64,000 nt of DNA from Sapria himalayana. Lineage: Eukaryota; Streptophyta; Magnoliopsida; Malpighiales; Rafflesiaceae. Position numbers and translations under genes: made by a program. Location: assembly GCA_029783825.1 (NCBI GenBank), contig JAREIK010010529.1, forward strand, positions 83,424 through 147,423, read 5' to 3'. Shown here piece after piece: positions 40,630 to 52,945 of the stretch (the stretch's first letter is position 1; each line of letters starts with the position of its first letter). The notes below the pieces were generated by a model. That model was given only the letters and a program-made list of their open reading frames with translations, ran no database searches and was not told the DNA's origin.

Positions 40630-40760
40630 TTTGTAATTTAGTGACAGATTTAGCAACGGATTTTCTCGAGCTAATAAAATCCGTATTATAGCGATGAATT
40701 TTTTCTAGCTTATAAAATCCAAAATTTAGCAACAGATTTAGCAATGCTATTGCCCTAACC
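40630..40760. repeat. Subterminal-type motifs, right part of element 2
   Basis: TTTAGCAACGGATTTT, TTATAGCGATGAATTTTT and TTTAGCAACAGATTTAGCAA occur within 130 bases, similar to TTAGCGACGGA-type words near CACTA ends. No TTGTAGTG terminus follows, so the end has decayed or been lost. Confidence 0.55.
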
Positions 40761-42300
40761 AATATTTAATTATATAATTTTTTTTATTTATTATTATTTT
40801 TAATATTTTATTTAATTTTGTTTATTAAATGTATGTTATTGGCCTATAGATGAGCAATCCTTGAAACACACATTCTCCTAGTAAAATCATAAAAAATGAT
40901 ATTATAAATAATTAATTTAAAATATATAAAAATACAAAAAAAGATTATATTAATAAGGACTAAAATAACTATTTTATGATGTAATAGTTTTTTAAAAAAT
41001 TATAAAAAAAAATTTTCTAAAATTTTTAATTAAGAAACTAAATAATTTAAATTATAGTAACATTAAATAATTAATTCAATTAGTATACATTTTTTTTCGA
41101 AATTTTAAAAATTAAATTAACATAGATTAAAATTTCTACTACTTTAAATGTAAATTAATTCATTGTAAGATAAAATAGAAAATATTTTCAAGAATATCGG
41201 AATTGACGAATAAACTAGTAATTATTATTATTATTATTATAAATATTTAAAAAATTTTATGATTATAGAAAACTTTAAAAAAAATAAATAATGCAAATTT
41301 TGAAAATCTTAAAATATAATAAAAACATAATTTTTTCAATTAAGTTAAAAAGAAAATAAAATAATAATTATAAATAAATACATAGATGTTTAATCCTACT
41401 AAAATTTATAAAAATTAAATAATTGAGTAATATTTTTACAATTAGCTTTTAACATTACGTTTTTATTAAAATAATAAATATTACTTTTTTAAATTATCTT
41501 CTCACTTTAAGTAATTTTTTGAATTTTAAAAATTATAAATGATATCAAATAATATGAAATTTTATGCGTTTAAAATTATTTCATATTATCTTCATTAAAA
41601 TTAATATGAATTCTTAGAAATTTATAACCAAAAAATATACATTTTTATATAATTTTTAACATTAAGAGTATTTTATAACTTTTAGGCGAGTGATTAGAAG
41701 ACAAATCATCTTTTTATTTATGTCTGATTATATGAAGATTGTTAATTTTGTTTTGATATTTTTATAAGGCAAAACATTTTTTTTATTATTTATATATTTA
41801 TTGTTTAGTTAATATTATAATAAACAATTATAAGGTATTTTTTTTTCATTTGTACCTTGCTAAACGCACATTAAATTTGTTGAACAAATTCTGATAGTAA
41901 ATCAAATTAATGAGTAATTTTGTATTATATATATTGTTTTTTAATGTTTTAAGAATTAAAAATATAAATATTTTTTTAAAATTTACATTCTCTCTCTTGA
42001 CTTGACGTATCTCTAAAAGAACCAAATTCCTCCGCATTCTGAAATCTATCTATCGATGCCGATTCAACTAAAATTAATTCGAGGTTTAAGTTTTAATTTG
42101 GTATTGATTCGAGGTACATTTATTTTTCATTGATTATCTTGGATTGCTTAATTGAAGAGTAAGCATTTTATTCTATTTTTTTGTTTCCTAATTTCTTCTT
42201 TAATCATCATGGTATGCTTGAATTTCATATGTAAACTTATTCGTATACATGCTTCATGTATTTGTGATATAATGCAATGGCATTGTGTGGTTTTTTATGG
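40761..42300. other. Very AT-rich sequence without genes
   Basis: Only short frames and poly-A/T runs are seen, with a small (ATT)n tract at 41220-41240. Nothing recognisable. Confidence 0.6.
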
Positions 42301-42610
42301 TGACCGTATACAAAAACAATATATAAATAGCATATATACTTAGGTTTGCCGACTTGATATCTACAAAAATAATATACATCAATATGCATGTGTATTTTAG
42401 ACATAACTAGTATACATATTTAGGTATGCCTACTTAATATTTACAAAAATAGTATACATCATTATGCATGTGTATCTTATACATAACTAGTATACATACT
42501 TAGGTATGCCGACTTAATATCTACAAAAATAGTATACATCAATATGCATGTGTATCTTATACATAACTAGTATACATACTTAGGTATGCAGACTTGATAT
42601 CTACAAAAAA
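42301..42610. repeat. 80-bp minisatellite, about 3.5 copies
   Basis: The word TAGGTWTGC recurs at 42341, 42421, 42501 and 42581, exactly 80 bases apart. Each unit carries CGACTTGATATCTACAAAAA, ATATGCATGTGTAT and ACATAACTAGTATACAT. Copies differ at only a few positions. Confidence 0.95.
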
Positions 42611-42640
42611 ATTCAAAAATGTGTAATGATTGAATTCAAA

Positions 42641-42713
42641 AATAAAATAAAATAAAATAAATAAAATAAATAAAATAAATAAAATAAATAAAATAAATAA
42701 AATAAATAAAATA
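42641..42713. repeat. (ATAAAATAA)n microsatellite, 9-bp period
   Basis: About seven units of a 9-base A/T motif, starting 30 bases after the 80-bp minisatellite ends. Confidence 0.95.
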
Positions 42714-43286
42714 ATAGTTTAGCATGTCAAATTAAATTAAACTAATTATACTCGATTGAACCATTTTGAACTATTCTACCAACTTCTAGAAAACTCAATA
42801 ATATTCACACATGTAATTGAAAATAAATGAACAAAAGTTTCTCAATTCACTTTGAAATGTTCTCATGATATGTGTTGCTGTGTGCTAGGAACCCTAAATC
42901 ACATTTATTTATAGGCAAGATTCCAAGTATTTTAATTTTTGATGCAACATTTAGTAAACCAACACATATCTTTTATATGTCAAGTCAATCCTTGGCAGGT
43001 ATACACATCATTATATAACAAGCACACTTTCAAGCACTTGGTATTAATGCATGAGAACACATAGTAAGCACATAATCAATACTTATCACTCATGTAAGCC
43101 AAGACATGGAAATCATACATGCTAACACATGATATTCATGCAAGTAAGCATGTGATAAGCTTGTAAGTCAACATATGATATAAAAATAATTATTCTTATT
43201 AATTTTTTCAAGGACTTTATTGTAATTTTCCTACATGATTCATTTATATTCTTATGGTTGCACTTATCTTTAACAAAGATTATCAT

Positions 43287-43328
<42 letters not shown>

Positions 43329-43699
43329 GATTTATATTTTCCATGTATCTAACATTTTGTTAATTAAATTTATCTCAAAATTATCTCAAACATAATAACT
43401 TCATATTTATGTTTCTGGAAATAAAACACTTATATTTCTAATAATTTCAATATTCCTTCAATATATGTCTCATAGTTTGTGATTCCTTGTGATCTTTCTT
43501 GTCTTAGTGATGAGTGGACTTGTTGAATCAAGTTTAGTAATATTAAAATAATGATTTCATACTGATATAATAAGATCAACATATAGTAATGTGTCATGGA
43601 TACTCAAGCTAATATAGTATAAAATATATGAACCAAACTTTTTTGTAAATAATTACTATCAAGAATAATATTTTTAAAAACAAATTGCATGGTAATAAT
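42714..43699. other. Unassigned AT-rich DNA with a (GT)n tract
   Basis: A pure (GT)n run lies at 43288-43325. TTTATTTATAGGCAAG near 42902 looks like the TATA region of an LTR, but no LTR ends or target duplication could be found. No gene is seen. Confidence 0.5.
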
Positions 43700-43865
43700 A
43701 ATCCGAACATCTCTTCACTATAGAAGCAGTGGTAAATGGCCATTCAAAGTAACTTCCTGCTCATGTGGAAAATGGTGGAAATAAAGTATTTCTTCTCTGT
43801 CTCTCTCTCTCTAAACATCATTGCTGGTCATATATTAGTTATCTGTTGAAGTTGCATGACTATAT
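43700..43865 (+). repeat. Partial copy of the GGCAGY-unit junction segment
   Basis: CTCTCTAAACATCATTGCTGG, then TTGAAGTTGCATGAC, is clearly related to the junction segments at about 9680-9745 and 48985-49032. Here it is followed by the AT satellite and not by a GGCAGY unit, which indicates a rearranged left side of element 3. Confidence 0.65.
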
Positions 43866-44335
43866 ATAAATATTTGTATAATTATATATAAATAATTGTA
43901 TAACTTTATAACACTATATTAATTGAATATAACTATATTTGTAAGTATGTATACATATATGTAAATCTATATATTTATTTATAACTTTATATATTTATGT
44001 ATAACTATTGTATTGAATATATCTATATATAACTATATGTTTAACAATATAAAAATATTTATAGTTATATATACTATATGTATATTAACATATAACTATA
44101 AATAATTGTATCTTATTATATGTATTACTATAAAAACTTTATACATAACTATATTTAAATATATAATTTACAACTTATATTTAATATACATTTGTATATA
44201 TTAGTATTCAAAAATGTATTTTACTATATCTATACCTAAACATAACAATATGTATAGATATATAAAATTATATAAATAAATATATATACCTACATGTATA
44301 AATAAAGTTTAACTATATTTATACTTGTATTTACC
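43866..44335 (-). repeat. Single inverted copy of the AT-rich satellite
   Basis: ACTATATCTATACCTA, ATATACATTTTT-type words and TATAACTATAAATAATTGT are reverse complements of words that recur in each unit of 5850-9548. Relative to the transposase coding strand, the orientation is the same as in element 1. It joins the broken transposase gene directly at about 44336. Confidence 0.75.
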
Positions 44336-46684
44336 CTCAAATTTAGTGGTAAATAGTCATGATTTGATAACCATCGTAAGTTTCTACCTATGAATCATCC
44401 ATTTCAAAGAAATAGAACTACATTTCAAAAAAAATAAAATTGTGATGATAGTTGCACTAGCAGTTCGTTTAGGAGATGATATTATGACAGCGATTTAGAG
44501 TTTGGGTTTGAAGAATGTAACTAAATAGGAAGCAACTAGAAGTAATGGACCAAAAAGAAAATAATTTGGTTGGAGGAAACATAGTATATTTCGGAAATTC
44601 CTCTACTGGTAGTCCAATTTAAATTGTCATAACTTAGATGTAATGCATATTGTAAAAAATATTTTTGAAAATGTTTTCAACACTGTCCTTAATGTTGGCA
44701 CAAAAACAAAAGACACTTTAAAATCAAGATAAGAGCTGAGTGATTACTGTCGGTGTCCTAAATTGAAACTAAATGAGGAAATAGGAAAATTTTCTAAAGC
44801 TTGCTACATACTTGATAAGAAGGCAAGACAGATATTGTGTGAATAGGTTTAAAATTTGAAATTCCCTGATGGATATGTGTCGAATATGGGTAGATGCATG
44901 GATATGAAGAATCTTAAGTTATTTAGAATGAAAAGTCATGACTATCATGTATTTATGCAGAGATTAATACCAATTGCATTCCATTAATTATTTCCACTAA
45001 GTGTTTGGAAGGACCTTACAGAACTTAGTTTGTTTTTCAAACAGCTAACTACAACCACAATCAAAATAGATGACATGGTGAGGCTGGAGAATGACATTCC
45101 ACTTATTACTTGTAAGCTTGAATGGACGTTCCCACCGAGTTTTTTTGACTCGATGGAGGATTTGTCAGTCCATTTGGCATATGAAGCAAGGATTGCAGAG
45201 CCAATACAAGTCATATGGATGTATCTTTTTGAGAGGTAAATACATATAATTTGATGTGTTTTATTATTTAGTACTTTAAGTATTATTGTAATTTAATCTA
45301 ATTAAAACCTAACATTATAGATGTAGGTATCTTCATAAATTGATATTGAATGTTAGAAACAAGATAAAAGTTGAAGGTTCAATTTGCAATGCATATTTAG
45401 TAGAAGAAGCATCATCATTTTGTTCTTATTAGTTTGAGATCATGTCAATACAAAGAATAGAAATGTCTCACGGAATTATGAATGTCATGTGATGGTAGAA
45501 GATGATTCTATGGACAAACTATCTATATTCAAGCACCTTAGAAAAGCATTTGGAAGAACAATGAAAAGATGTATGACAGATGAAGAGTACAAAGTAACCC
45601 AGAGCTATGTTTTACTTAATTGTGAGGAGGTTGCACCATATATTGAGTATGTATACCCAAAATGGTTGCAGGTTTAATCATAGTTTAATTTTATCTTTAA
45701 TAGGAATTATTAAAAATTGATGTACATTTTTTTCTCTCATTTTATATTTGTGTAGTATTTATGTTGAGCAATTAAAATATAGGCATCCAACAATTTCCAG
45801 CTAATATGTCTATATTATGCTAGAAATTAAATTTGCGAATTGGTTAAAAAATTATGTGAGTATAATTAAGTTTTTTATTTATGAATTATTTAATTTTTTA
45901 GTATCTTTTATTTGTTAATATCATTTTTTTAATTTATGTCACAGGCAATTGAACATCAAATGGAGATTCAAATATTTTCATTCAGAATCTATGTAAAGGC
46001 CCGTTAAGATATATGACAACCTATTCTGGGTATTAAAGGCTCATGTTAATGGATATAAGTTTCACACAATCGGGCAGGGTTCTTCTAAAATAATAATGAA
46101 TAGTGGTGTATGCATTAAAGGCTCATGTTATAGTGCAGATGAGATTGATTATTATGGTCAACTCAAAGAAGTTATTGAGTTGGAGTGTCCAGGACTCAAA
46201 AATAACAGGAATCATATTATTTAAATGCGAGTTATTTGATACTACACGAAATGTGAGCTCAAAGATTCATTCAGATTATAAGCTAGTTGATATTAACTAT
46301 AAACACAACTATAATCGATATGAGCCATTTATTATGGCAGTTCAAGCTACTCATGTATATTATTGTACATATCCGAGTTTATCTCGTGATAAGAGAGATT
46401 TGTGGGTAATTTGCAAAATCAAAGCTCGGTCAAAATGTGAGTTATCAACATCTCAACAAAGAAGTGCAGATGTAGAAATTACACTGGCATTCCAAGAAGA
46501 TCACATAAATAATTTTGAGCCTATGAATGTCGATGAAGATCCAGAAAATTCATGTGATTCAAATGGTGACACAATAGAAATTGAAGATGATCAAATTATA
46601 TATGAAGATGAATTTGAACTTCTATCGGAATCAGATGAAATATCAGAAGATCAACTAGAGGTTGATAGTGATGCCGATAATTAA
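44336..46684 (+). pseudogene. TNP2-type CACTA transposase pseudogene, 5'-truncated (element 3)
   Basis: Homology begins inside the TNP2 core (sequence matching FDNHRKFL-type motifs of the family, partly degraded) and continues with LDVMHIVKN, KFPDGYVSNMGRCMDMKNLK and MKSHDYHVFMQRLIPIAFH. DUF4218 follows (TTTTIKIDDM, SFFDSMEDLSVHLAYEARIA; about 44950-45660). DUF4216 (VNGYKFHTIGQG, MNSGVCIKGS; about 45960-46200) is followed by an acidic tail ending in TAA 46682-46684. A frameshift lies near 46205, so the long open frame from 46103 is out of frame for its first 35 or so codons and in frame from GIILFKCELFD onward. Several stops stand where Gln or Trp is expected (for example LCE-stop-V-stop-NLKFPDG). 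Same family as element 1. Confidence 0.85.
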
Positions 46685-46826
46685 ATTGTTATAATTTTAT
46701 CATAAAGTTAAACTATCAAAGACTTTTTATATTTTATTGAAATCTATTGGTTTGTTTTATTCGAAAATGCATGCTTGTTCATCATATCCCTATATTTTGT
46801 TCCATGTTTTATTTTGTATTGTAGAT

Positions 46827-48549
46827 AGTGCCTAAAGGACGTGACCATGGTGGAGGTGGGCGTGAACACAGAAATAAACCAAATTCATCTAGTATGTTAC
46901 ATCATGTTGTAGAATCAGTACCATCTCATCGCCCCCATATCCAGACTTCAACATAGCAATCACCATCTCCATTTCTATCACCATCACCATCATTGAGACA
47001 TCTATTATCACCTTTATCAGATGTAAGTCCACCATCCATTGTGCTTCCTGCACAAACATTGATCCATCTCTATCTTCTACACCACATTTTACACCAATTA
47101 TTCCCTCATTTACAATACCAACAACATCATTAAATGTTGAGCCTTCCTCTACAAGCAGTGTAAAGTTAGAAATTGAGATTGTGGATGAGAGGTAAAAGAA
47201 ATTTTTTTTTGATATTATTGTCAGTGCTTTTTTTATATTGTTATGATTTGCTTGTTTTCAATGGTATTTATTTATTTGTACAATTTTATTCCATCTCACA
47301 AGTGTTCGACTATAATTACAAAGGCTTTCAAGAAAATGGTTGATTCTAAAGCTCTCTCCTAAAAGAAAGTTTTTGAATCGACAAAACAGTCATATTTTAA
47401 TGACTTTTAGGTAAAAATAACAAAACAAAAGAATTGAAAAATAATTATTTAATAACTTAACTTTTACGTTGGTTATTATTCAAATAGTAAATAATTACGT
47501 TCTTATCATTAATATAAATTCTTGCCTTTTTTCTATTTATAGAATCAGTGCACATGGGCACCCAAATTTGATGGAAAGATAAAGTCATTATGGAAGATTA
47601 AATCTGCTCAATAGTATTCTAATTTTGTCCATAAATTAAATAAAATGAAAGAAATGCCTGATTTTATATCCGAGGAAGACTGGCCTGAGTGGCTTAATTA
47701 TTGGGAGGAGCTAGATGTGAAGAAAAAAATCAGATATTTCCAGTAAAAATTTAAGAAGTGAGGTAGCTAGATTAGGTACAAAAATCTGTCGACAAACTAG
47801 AAGTTCAAAGTCGAGCATTGAGCACTCTCGAGATTTGGTACAAATTTAAAATTCTAAACATTTCTATATTTTGTGTTTGTCATAATAGTCCAATAAATAA
47901 AATCTCTCCATGGTTTTATTAATTTTCTTAAATTTTTTTATCATTTGTTTTTTTATGACTTAATAAAAATATATTCTAGGCTGGAGAATTGGGTCGAGAT
48001 CCAAATTTTTATGAGATTTTCAGGAAGATGCATGTGAAGAAAGAGGGTGGTCAGTATGTTGACAACAAGTCTTAGATGATTACTGTAAGAAATTGTTATA
48101 TTAATTAGATTTTATAAAACTATAGTACAATATGAAAATTTGAATGCAAAATATTTATTTTATTTTTTTGTAAATCTAGAATAGTTTTTTTCTCTATTTT
48201 ATCTCAGGACCTAAATGAGGAATGTGTGACAGCTGCTCATCAACAAGTTGAGGGTTTTATGGTCCTTCAACCAATTGACTATGATTCTATTTATTTGGAG
48301 ACAATTGGAGGTCGAAAGAAGTAGCGAGTGTATGGAATCAGCTCAAAGGGAGTGGCATTTTGTTGTAGCAGTCATACTTCTAATTCATCTGTCTTAGCAA
48401 AGGTGGATGAGGCAGTCAAACAACAAGCATTAAAAACAAATGAACATATTGTAGATATGGAAACTGAAATGAAAAAGAAGGATGAGCAGATAATAAATTT
48501 GATGGAAGAAATGCAAGAAATTAAAGAAATTAAAAATGTAATGCAATAG
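46827..48549 (+). pseudogene. TNPA-like (Ptta/En/Spm) pseudogene of element 3
   Basis: Exon 1 (about 46827-47192) reads VPKGRDHGGGG then a Ser/Pro-rich region ending EIEIVDER. Exon 2 (about 47281-47408) reads KAFKKMVDSKALS and KKVFESTKQSYFNDF. Exon 3 (about 47543-47839) reads DFISEEDWPEWLNYWEEL and SKSSIEHSRDL. Exon 4 (about 47981-48084) reads GELGRDPNFYEIFRKMHVKK and GGQYVDNKS. Exon 5 (about 48209-48549) reads YLETIGGRKK-stop-RVYGIS and ends in a heptad-like Lys/Glu-rich segment, probably a coiled coil. All exons have GT/AG-type borders. The start is lost: ATA replaces the ATG present in element 1. Several internal stops occur. It lies 140 bases after the transposase stop, the usual gene order. 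Confidence 0.85.
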
Positions 48550-48859
48550 TAGATGTCCTATTTAGAGTCACAGGTAGTGGCATTTGCGTAACAGATAACA
48601 TTCTGAGATCCAACTACGAATCCTCACAGGAGAGGCTAGCATTCCCTACAAATTATGAGGATGATTGAGTATGAAAATTATTTCTGAACTATTATCTATT
48701 TTTGTCTATGTGTAGCAAATAATTATGATAATTTTTTGTAGGTTTCAATTTTTTTTATTCTGGTTTTGTTCATTACTTGTTTGATTAACCAAATTATGAA
48801 TCTTTACAGGACACATTATGTGAGACAAAAGAAAAAATCTCGATTCAAAGCATCCGGAC

Positions 48860-49009
48860 ATTACCATGGTCCTTCCAATACTTGGGTCCCATATTACCGA
48901 TTTCAGCTTTATCAAAAAAAGGTCTAGCTTATATAATCTTTATTATTCTAAAAACATTATATTTTTGCACTATCTTTATCTCTAAACATAATTGCTGGAC
49001 ATCTTTTGG
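48860..49009 (+). repeat. Junction segment before the GGCAGY units, element 3
   Basis: GGGTCCCATATTACCGATTT, CAGCTTTATCAAAA and CTCTAAACATAATTGCTGGA match 9590-9715 closely. It marks where element 1 and element 3 share the same terminal module despite opposite coding orientation. Confidence 0.75.
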
Positions 49010-50055
49010 ATTTTTGTTGAAGCTGTATGACAATTAACTTTAATTTGTATGTGTTAATGTCTATAATATTTGTTTTTATATATCTATGAATATTTTTTTG
49101 TCTCTAAATTTTTTGGGTAGAATTTTAGCCTATTATAGGTATGTAAATGCTTATTTTCAGTAGCGGCAATTATGGCAGTGATAACATTGGTGGTGGCAGA
49201 AGTGGCAGTGGCAGCGGCAGCAGCGGAAGCATCAGTGGCGGTAGCAATGGCAGCAGTAGTATCGGTGATAGCGGGGCAGCAGCAGTAGCAACGGCAGTAG
49301 TTGCGGCGATGATAGTGGTGGTGACGGCAGCGGCGGCAGTGGCGGTGGTGGTAGAAGTGGCATAAGCGGTAGTAGTGGCAGAAGCAATAGTAGCGGCATT
49401 AGTGGCAGTGGTTGAGGGAGCAGCAGCAACGGCAACAAATATGGTATATACATACGTATATAGTCACTATACACGTACGTATAATACTACAATATTTTAT
49501 GTACATATATACTGAGTATATATATGTACTCAGTATATATGTACACAAAATACTATAGTTTATATGTACAAATACTGCTGTAATATATGTACGAGTGAAA
49601 TGTTAGTATATATGTACATATTTACTGCAATAATATATTTTTATCAAAATATAGTTATTTTTATTTAATTTGATTTGATTTGGTAGATTAAATTTCATAC
49701 AGATATGGTACCGCATTGTTTCCTATTCGAAGCTTGTATAAGTGAAGACATATTTCAACAAGTATGATACATAGTGACTCGGACAACATTTTCGTATCAG
49801 AAAGTTGGTGATCGAATTAGCAAATGGAGAGAAAACAATGTCAATGCATTGATAGATTATACTTTATGCAGAGTCGGTAAATACATTGATTAATAAGATG
49901 CAATATAATTTTTATTATTTTTTTGCTTTAGTTATTTAAAATATTATATTAGAATAAGTTATTAAATGAATTTTTTTTGTTTAATTTTAAATTTTCATTT
50001 ATAGTTTCAGTTTTTATTAAATTTAATTTAAAAATATTAAATTATTTAATTAAAT
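49010..50055 (+). repeat. GGCAGY-core tandem unit 1 of element 3
   Basis: TTTTAGCCTATTATAGG lies at 49123. The GGCAGY core spans about 49158-49435. The Gly/Ser frame opens MLIFSSGNYGSDNIGGG at 49147, then shifts by one base near 49275 into an Ala/Val frame. The block of GTACATATATACTGAG words, GATATGGTACC and an AT-rich tail follow. This is the shortest unit (about 1046 bases between anchors). Confidence 0.85.
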
Positions 50056-51314
50056 TTTTGTTGAAACTATATGACAATCAACTGTAATTTTTGTTTGTTG
50101 ATATCTATAATAACTATATTTATATATCTTTGAATATATTTGTATTTCTCCAAATTATTTGGTTAGAGTTTTAGCCTATTATAGGTAAGTAAAATTCTAT
50201 TATCAGTAGTGGTAGTCATGGTAGCGGCGGCAGCAGTGATAGTGACGGTAGTGGCGGCAGTGGTGCCAGAAGCGACAATGGTGGCAGCGGCAGCAATAGT
50301 GGAGGCAGCGGCTGTAGCGGTAGTGGCGGCAGATGTGGCAGCTATGGCAGCAGTGACACCGACTATAGTAAAGGTATCAGAGGAAGTGGCAGAATCAGCG
50401 GTAGTGGCAATAGCAGAGGCAGCATCGGTAGCAATGGCAGTGTGGAGGTGGAGGTAGTAGCGGTAGCAACAGCAGCGGTAGCAACGGTATCGGCAGCGGT
50501 AGAGGCAGCAGCGGTAGCAACAGTAGGAGAGGCAGCACCGGCAGCAACAGTAGTGGTAGTGGTGATAGTGGAGGTAGTAGTGGTAGTAGCAGCAACAGTG
50601 GCAGCAGCAGTAGTGGTAGGGGCAGGGTAGTAGCGGCAGGGTCAGCAGCGAGCGGTAGGGGAGGCAAGGGTGGCATTGGCAGTGGGAGTAATAGGAATGA
50701 CAACAAATGTGGAATATACGTATGTATATAGTCAGTATATATGTACCTATAATTCTGTAGTATTTTATGTACATATATATTGAGTATATATGTACTCGGT
50801 ATATATGTATGCATAATTATGCAATTTATATGTACAAATACTATAGTAATATATGCACGAGTGAAATGCTAGTATATATGTACATTTTTGCCGCAGTAAT
50901 ATATATTTATCAAAACATAGTTTTTTAAAATTATTTTTATTTGATTTAGCGGTTTAATTTTCTTGCAAATGTGGTACCACATGGTTTTCCATATGAAGCT
51001 TATATAAGTGAATGAATTTTTTAACTGACATGAAGCACCGTGACTTGGATAGGTTTTTCACAATGGAAAGTTGATAATCGGAGGAGCAAAGTGAGAGAAA
51101 GCAATGTCAATGCATTGATAAATTATATTTTATGCATAGTCGGTAGATACATTGATTACTAAGATGTAGTATAATTTTGGTTATTTTTTTTAGTTATTTA
51201 AAATATTGAATTAGAATAAGTTATTCAATGATTTTTTTGTTTAATTTAAAATTTTCATTTATAGTTTCTATTTTTTATTAAATTAATTCAAAAAATATTA
51301 AATTAATTAATTAA
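50056..51314 (+). repeat. GGCAGY-core tandem unit 2 of element 3
   Basis: The anchor TTTTAGCCTATTATAGG is at 50169 and the next anchor 1259 bases later. The core (about 50200-50690) is the longest of the plus-strand set and accounts for most of the length difference between units. The Gly/Ser frame holds to about 50440, then breaks. The donor-like word after the anchor is AGGTAAGTA here. Confidence 0.85.
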
Positions 51315-52530
51315 ATTTTAGTTTAAGCTATATGACAATCAACTTTAATTTGTGTTTGTTCATGTCTATAATAACTATTTTTATATATCTGTGAAAATAT
51401 TTGTGTCTCCAAATTTTTTAGGTAGAGTTTTAGCCTATTATAGGTATGTAAAATCCTATTATCATTAGTAGTAGCAGTGACAGTGGCTGCAGCGACGGCA
51501 GTGGTGGCAGTGGCATCAGCGGAAGCGGCAGCGGCTCTAGTGGTGGTGGTGGTAGCAGTGGGAGCTATAGTGCCGGCAACAGTGGCAAGATTGGCAGTGG
51601 CAGGAGCGACAGCATCGGAGGTTGTGGCAGCGGCAGTAGTAGCGGCAGTAGCAGCGGCTGCTTCGGAAGCAGCGGCGTCGGCGGCAGTAGCACCGACTAC
51701 ACTGGAAGCAGCGGTAGTACCGAAAGTAGCGGCAGCAGTGGCAGAGGTGGCAATGGCAGAAGCGGCAGTAGTGATAGCAGCTGTGGTGGTAGTAGTAGCA
51801 GTGGCAGCGACAGCTATGGCATTCACCGGCAGCACCGGCAGTAGGGGCAATGGCCAGGGGTGACAAGCACGGTAGTAGAGGCAGCTGTGGTAGCTGCAGC
51901 GGTGGCGACAGCAGCAATGATATTGGTAGTGATAGTGGCAACGGTAGCAATGGCAAGAGTGGCAGTGGGAGTAGCAGCAATAGTACCAAATGAGGTATAT
52001 ACGTACGAAGAAAGTCAGTATATACGAACATATAATACTACTGTATTTTATGTACATATATACTTAGTATATTTGTACTTAGTTTATATGTATACATGAT
52101 ATTGCTATTTTTATATACATATACTGCAATAATATATGTACGAGTGAAATAATAGGATATATTTACTAGATATGATACCACATTGTCCCACATACAAAGC
52201 TTCTATAAGTGATGTGAACTTTCACTAGACATTACGTGTCGTGACTCGGACATCTTTGTCACAATAGAAAAATAATGATCGGAGGAGCGGAGGGAGAGAA
52301 AGCAACGTCAATGAATGGATTTATTATACTTTATGCATTGTCAGTATATACATTGATGAATAAGATGAAATAAAATTTTATTATTTTTTGTTCCAATTAT
52401 GTAAAATATTAAATTAGAATACGATATTAAATGATTTTATTTTTTGTTTATTATAAATTATTTATAGTTTCAATTTTTAATCAATTTGATATAAAAATAT
52501 TAAATTATTTTATTAAAAAATTTTTAAAAT
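51315..52530 (+). repeat. GGCAGY-core tandem unit 3 of element 3
   Basis: The anchor is at 51428. The core spans about 51460-51985, with a Gly/Ser frame open to about 51845 that ends in an atypical YGIHRQHRQ patch, comparable in place to the atypical patch of unit 2 in element 1. The TATATGTACATA block after the core is shorter than in the other units. The tail leads into the subterminal zone. Confidence 0.85.
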
Positions 52531-52559
52531 AATTTAAATTCTGAAATTAATTTTGAAAT

Positions 52560-52945
52560 TAAAATATATAGGAAAAAATCTCTTGCTAAATTAGCTAGGG
52601 AAATATTAAAATTAGCGACAGATTTTGATAGCTAATTTTATTTAGCTAAGGACTATATCAGTCGCTAAAATTTATTGACAACACTTTAGCTAGGGAATCA
52701 TTTATCTTTATTTTTGCTTGGCGACGAAAAATCTCATTTATCTTGCTAATTTAGCTAGGGATTTTGTGTTTTTTAGCAAGAGATTTTTCCGTCACTAACT
52801 TTTTAGCTAGGGACACTATCCGTCGCTATATTTTAGTAAGAAGCACTTTAGATAGGGAACCGATCCATCGGTAATCCATCACTATATTTCATTTAGCGAT
52901 GAAAAATGCTCATTTAGCTAGGGAATTGTCTCTAGCTATATGTGA
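52560..52945. repeat. CACTA subterminal repeat zone, element 3
   Basis: Repeated TTAGCTAGGGA, TTTAGCTAAGGAC, CGTCGCTA and TTAGCGAC words in both orientations. The order of motifs matches 12190-12600 of element 1 closely, which confirms a common family. Confidence 0.85.

Larger units (their letters stand above)
33451..40760 (+). mobile_element. CACTA (En/Spm-type) transposon, element 2, degenerate
   Basis: A TNP2-type transposase pseudogene (33451-37252) is followed on the same strand by a TNPA-like pseudogene in widely spaced exons (37381-40594), then a short zone of subterminal-type words (40630-40760). The layout is normal for CACTA elements, but no terminal sequence is recognisable at either side. 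It lacks the GGCAGY units and AT satellite of elements 1 and 3 and its coding sequence differs, so it belongs to another family. Confidence 0.75.

Noticed and set aside
42860..43200. LTR-like region with TTTATTTATAGGC
   Set aside because: No TG...CA ends, no target duplication and no partner LTR found.
46103..46684. 193-codon frame taken as an intact gene
   Set aside because: Its first 35 or so codons are out of frame with DUF4216; only the rest matches the transposase tail. It is one part of the element 3 pseudogene.
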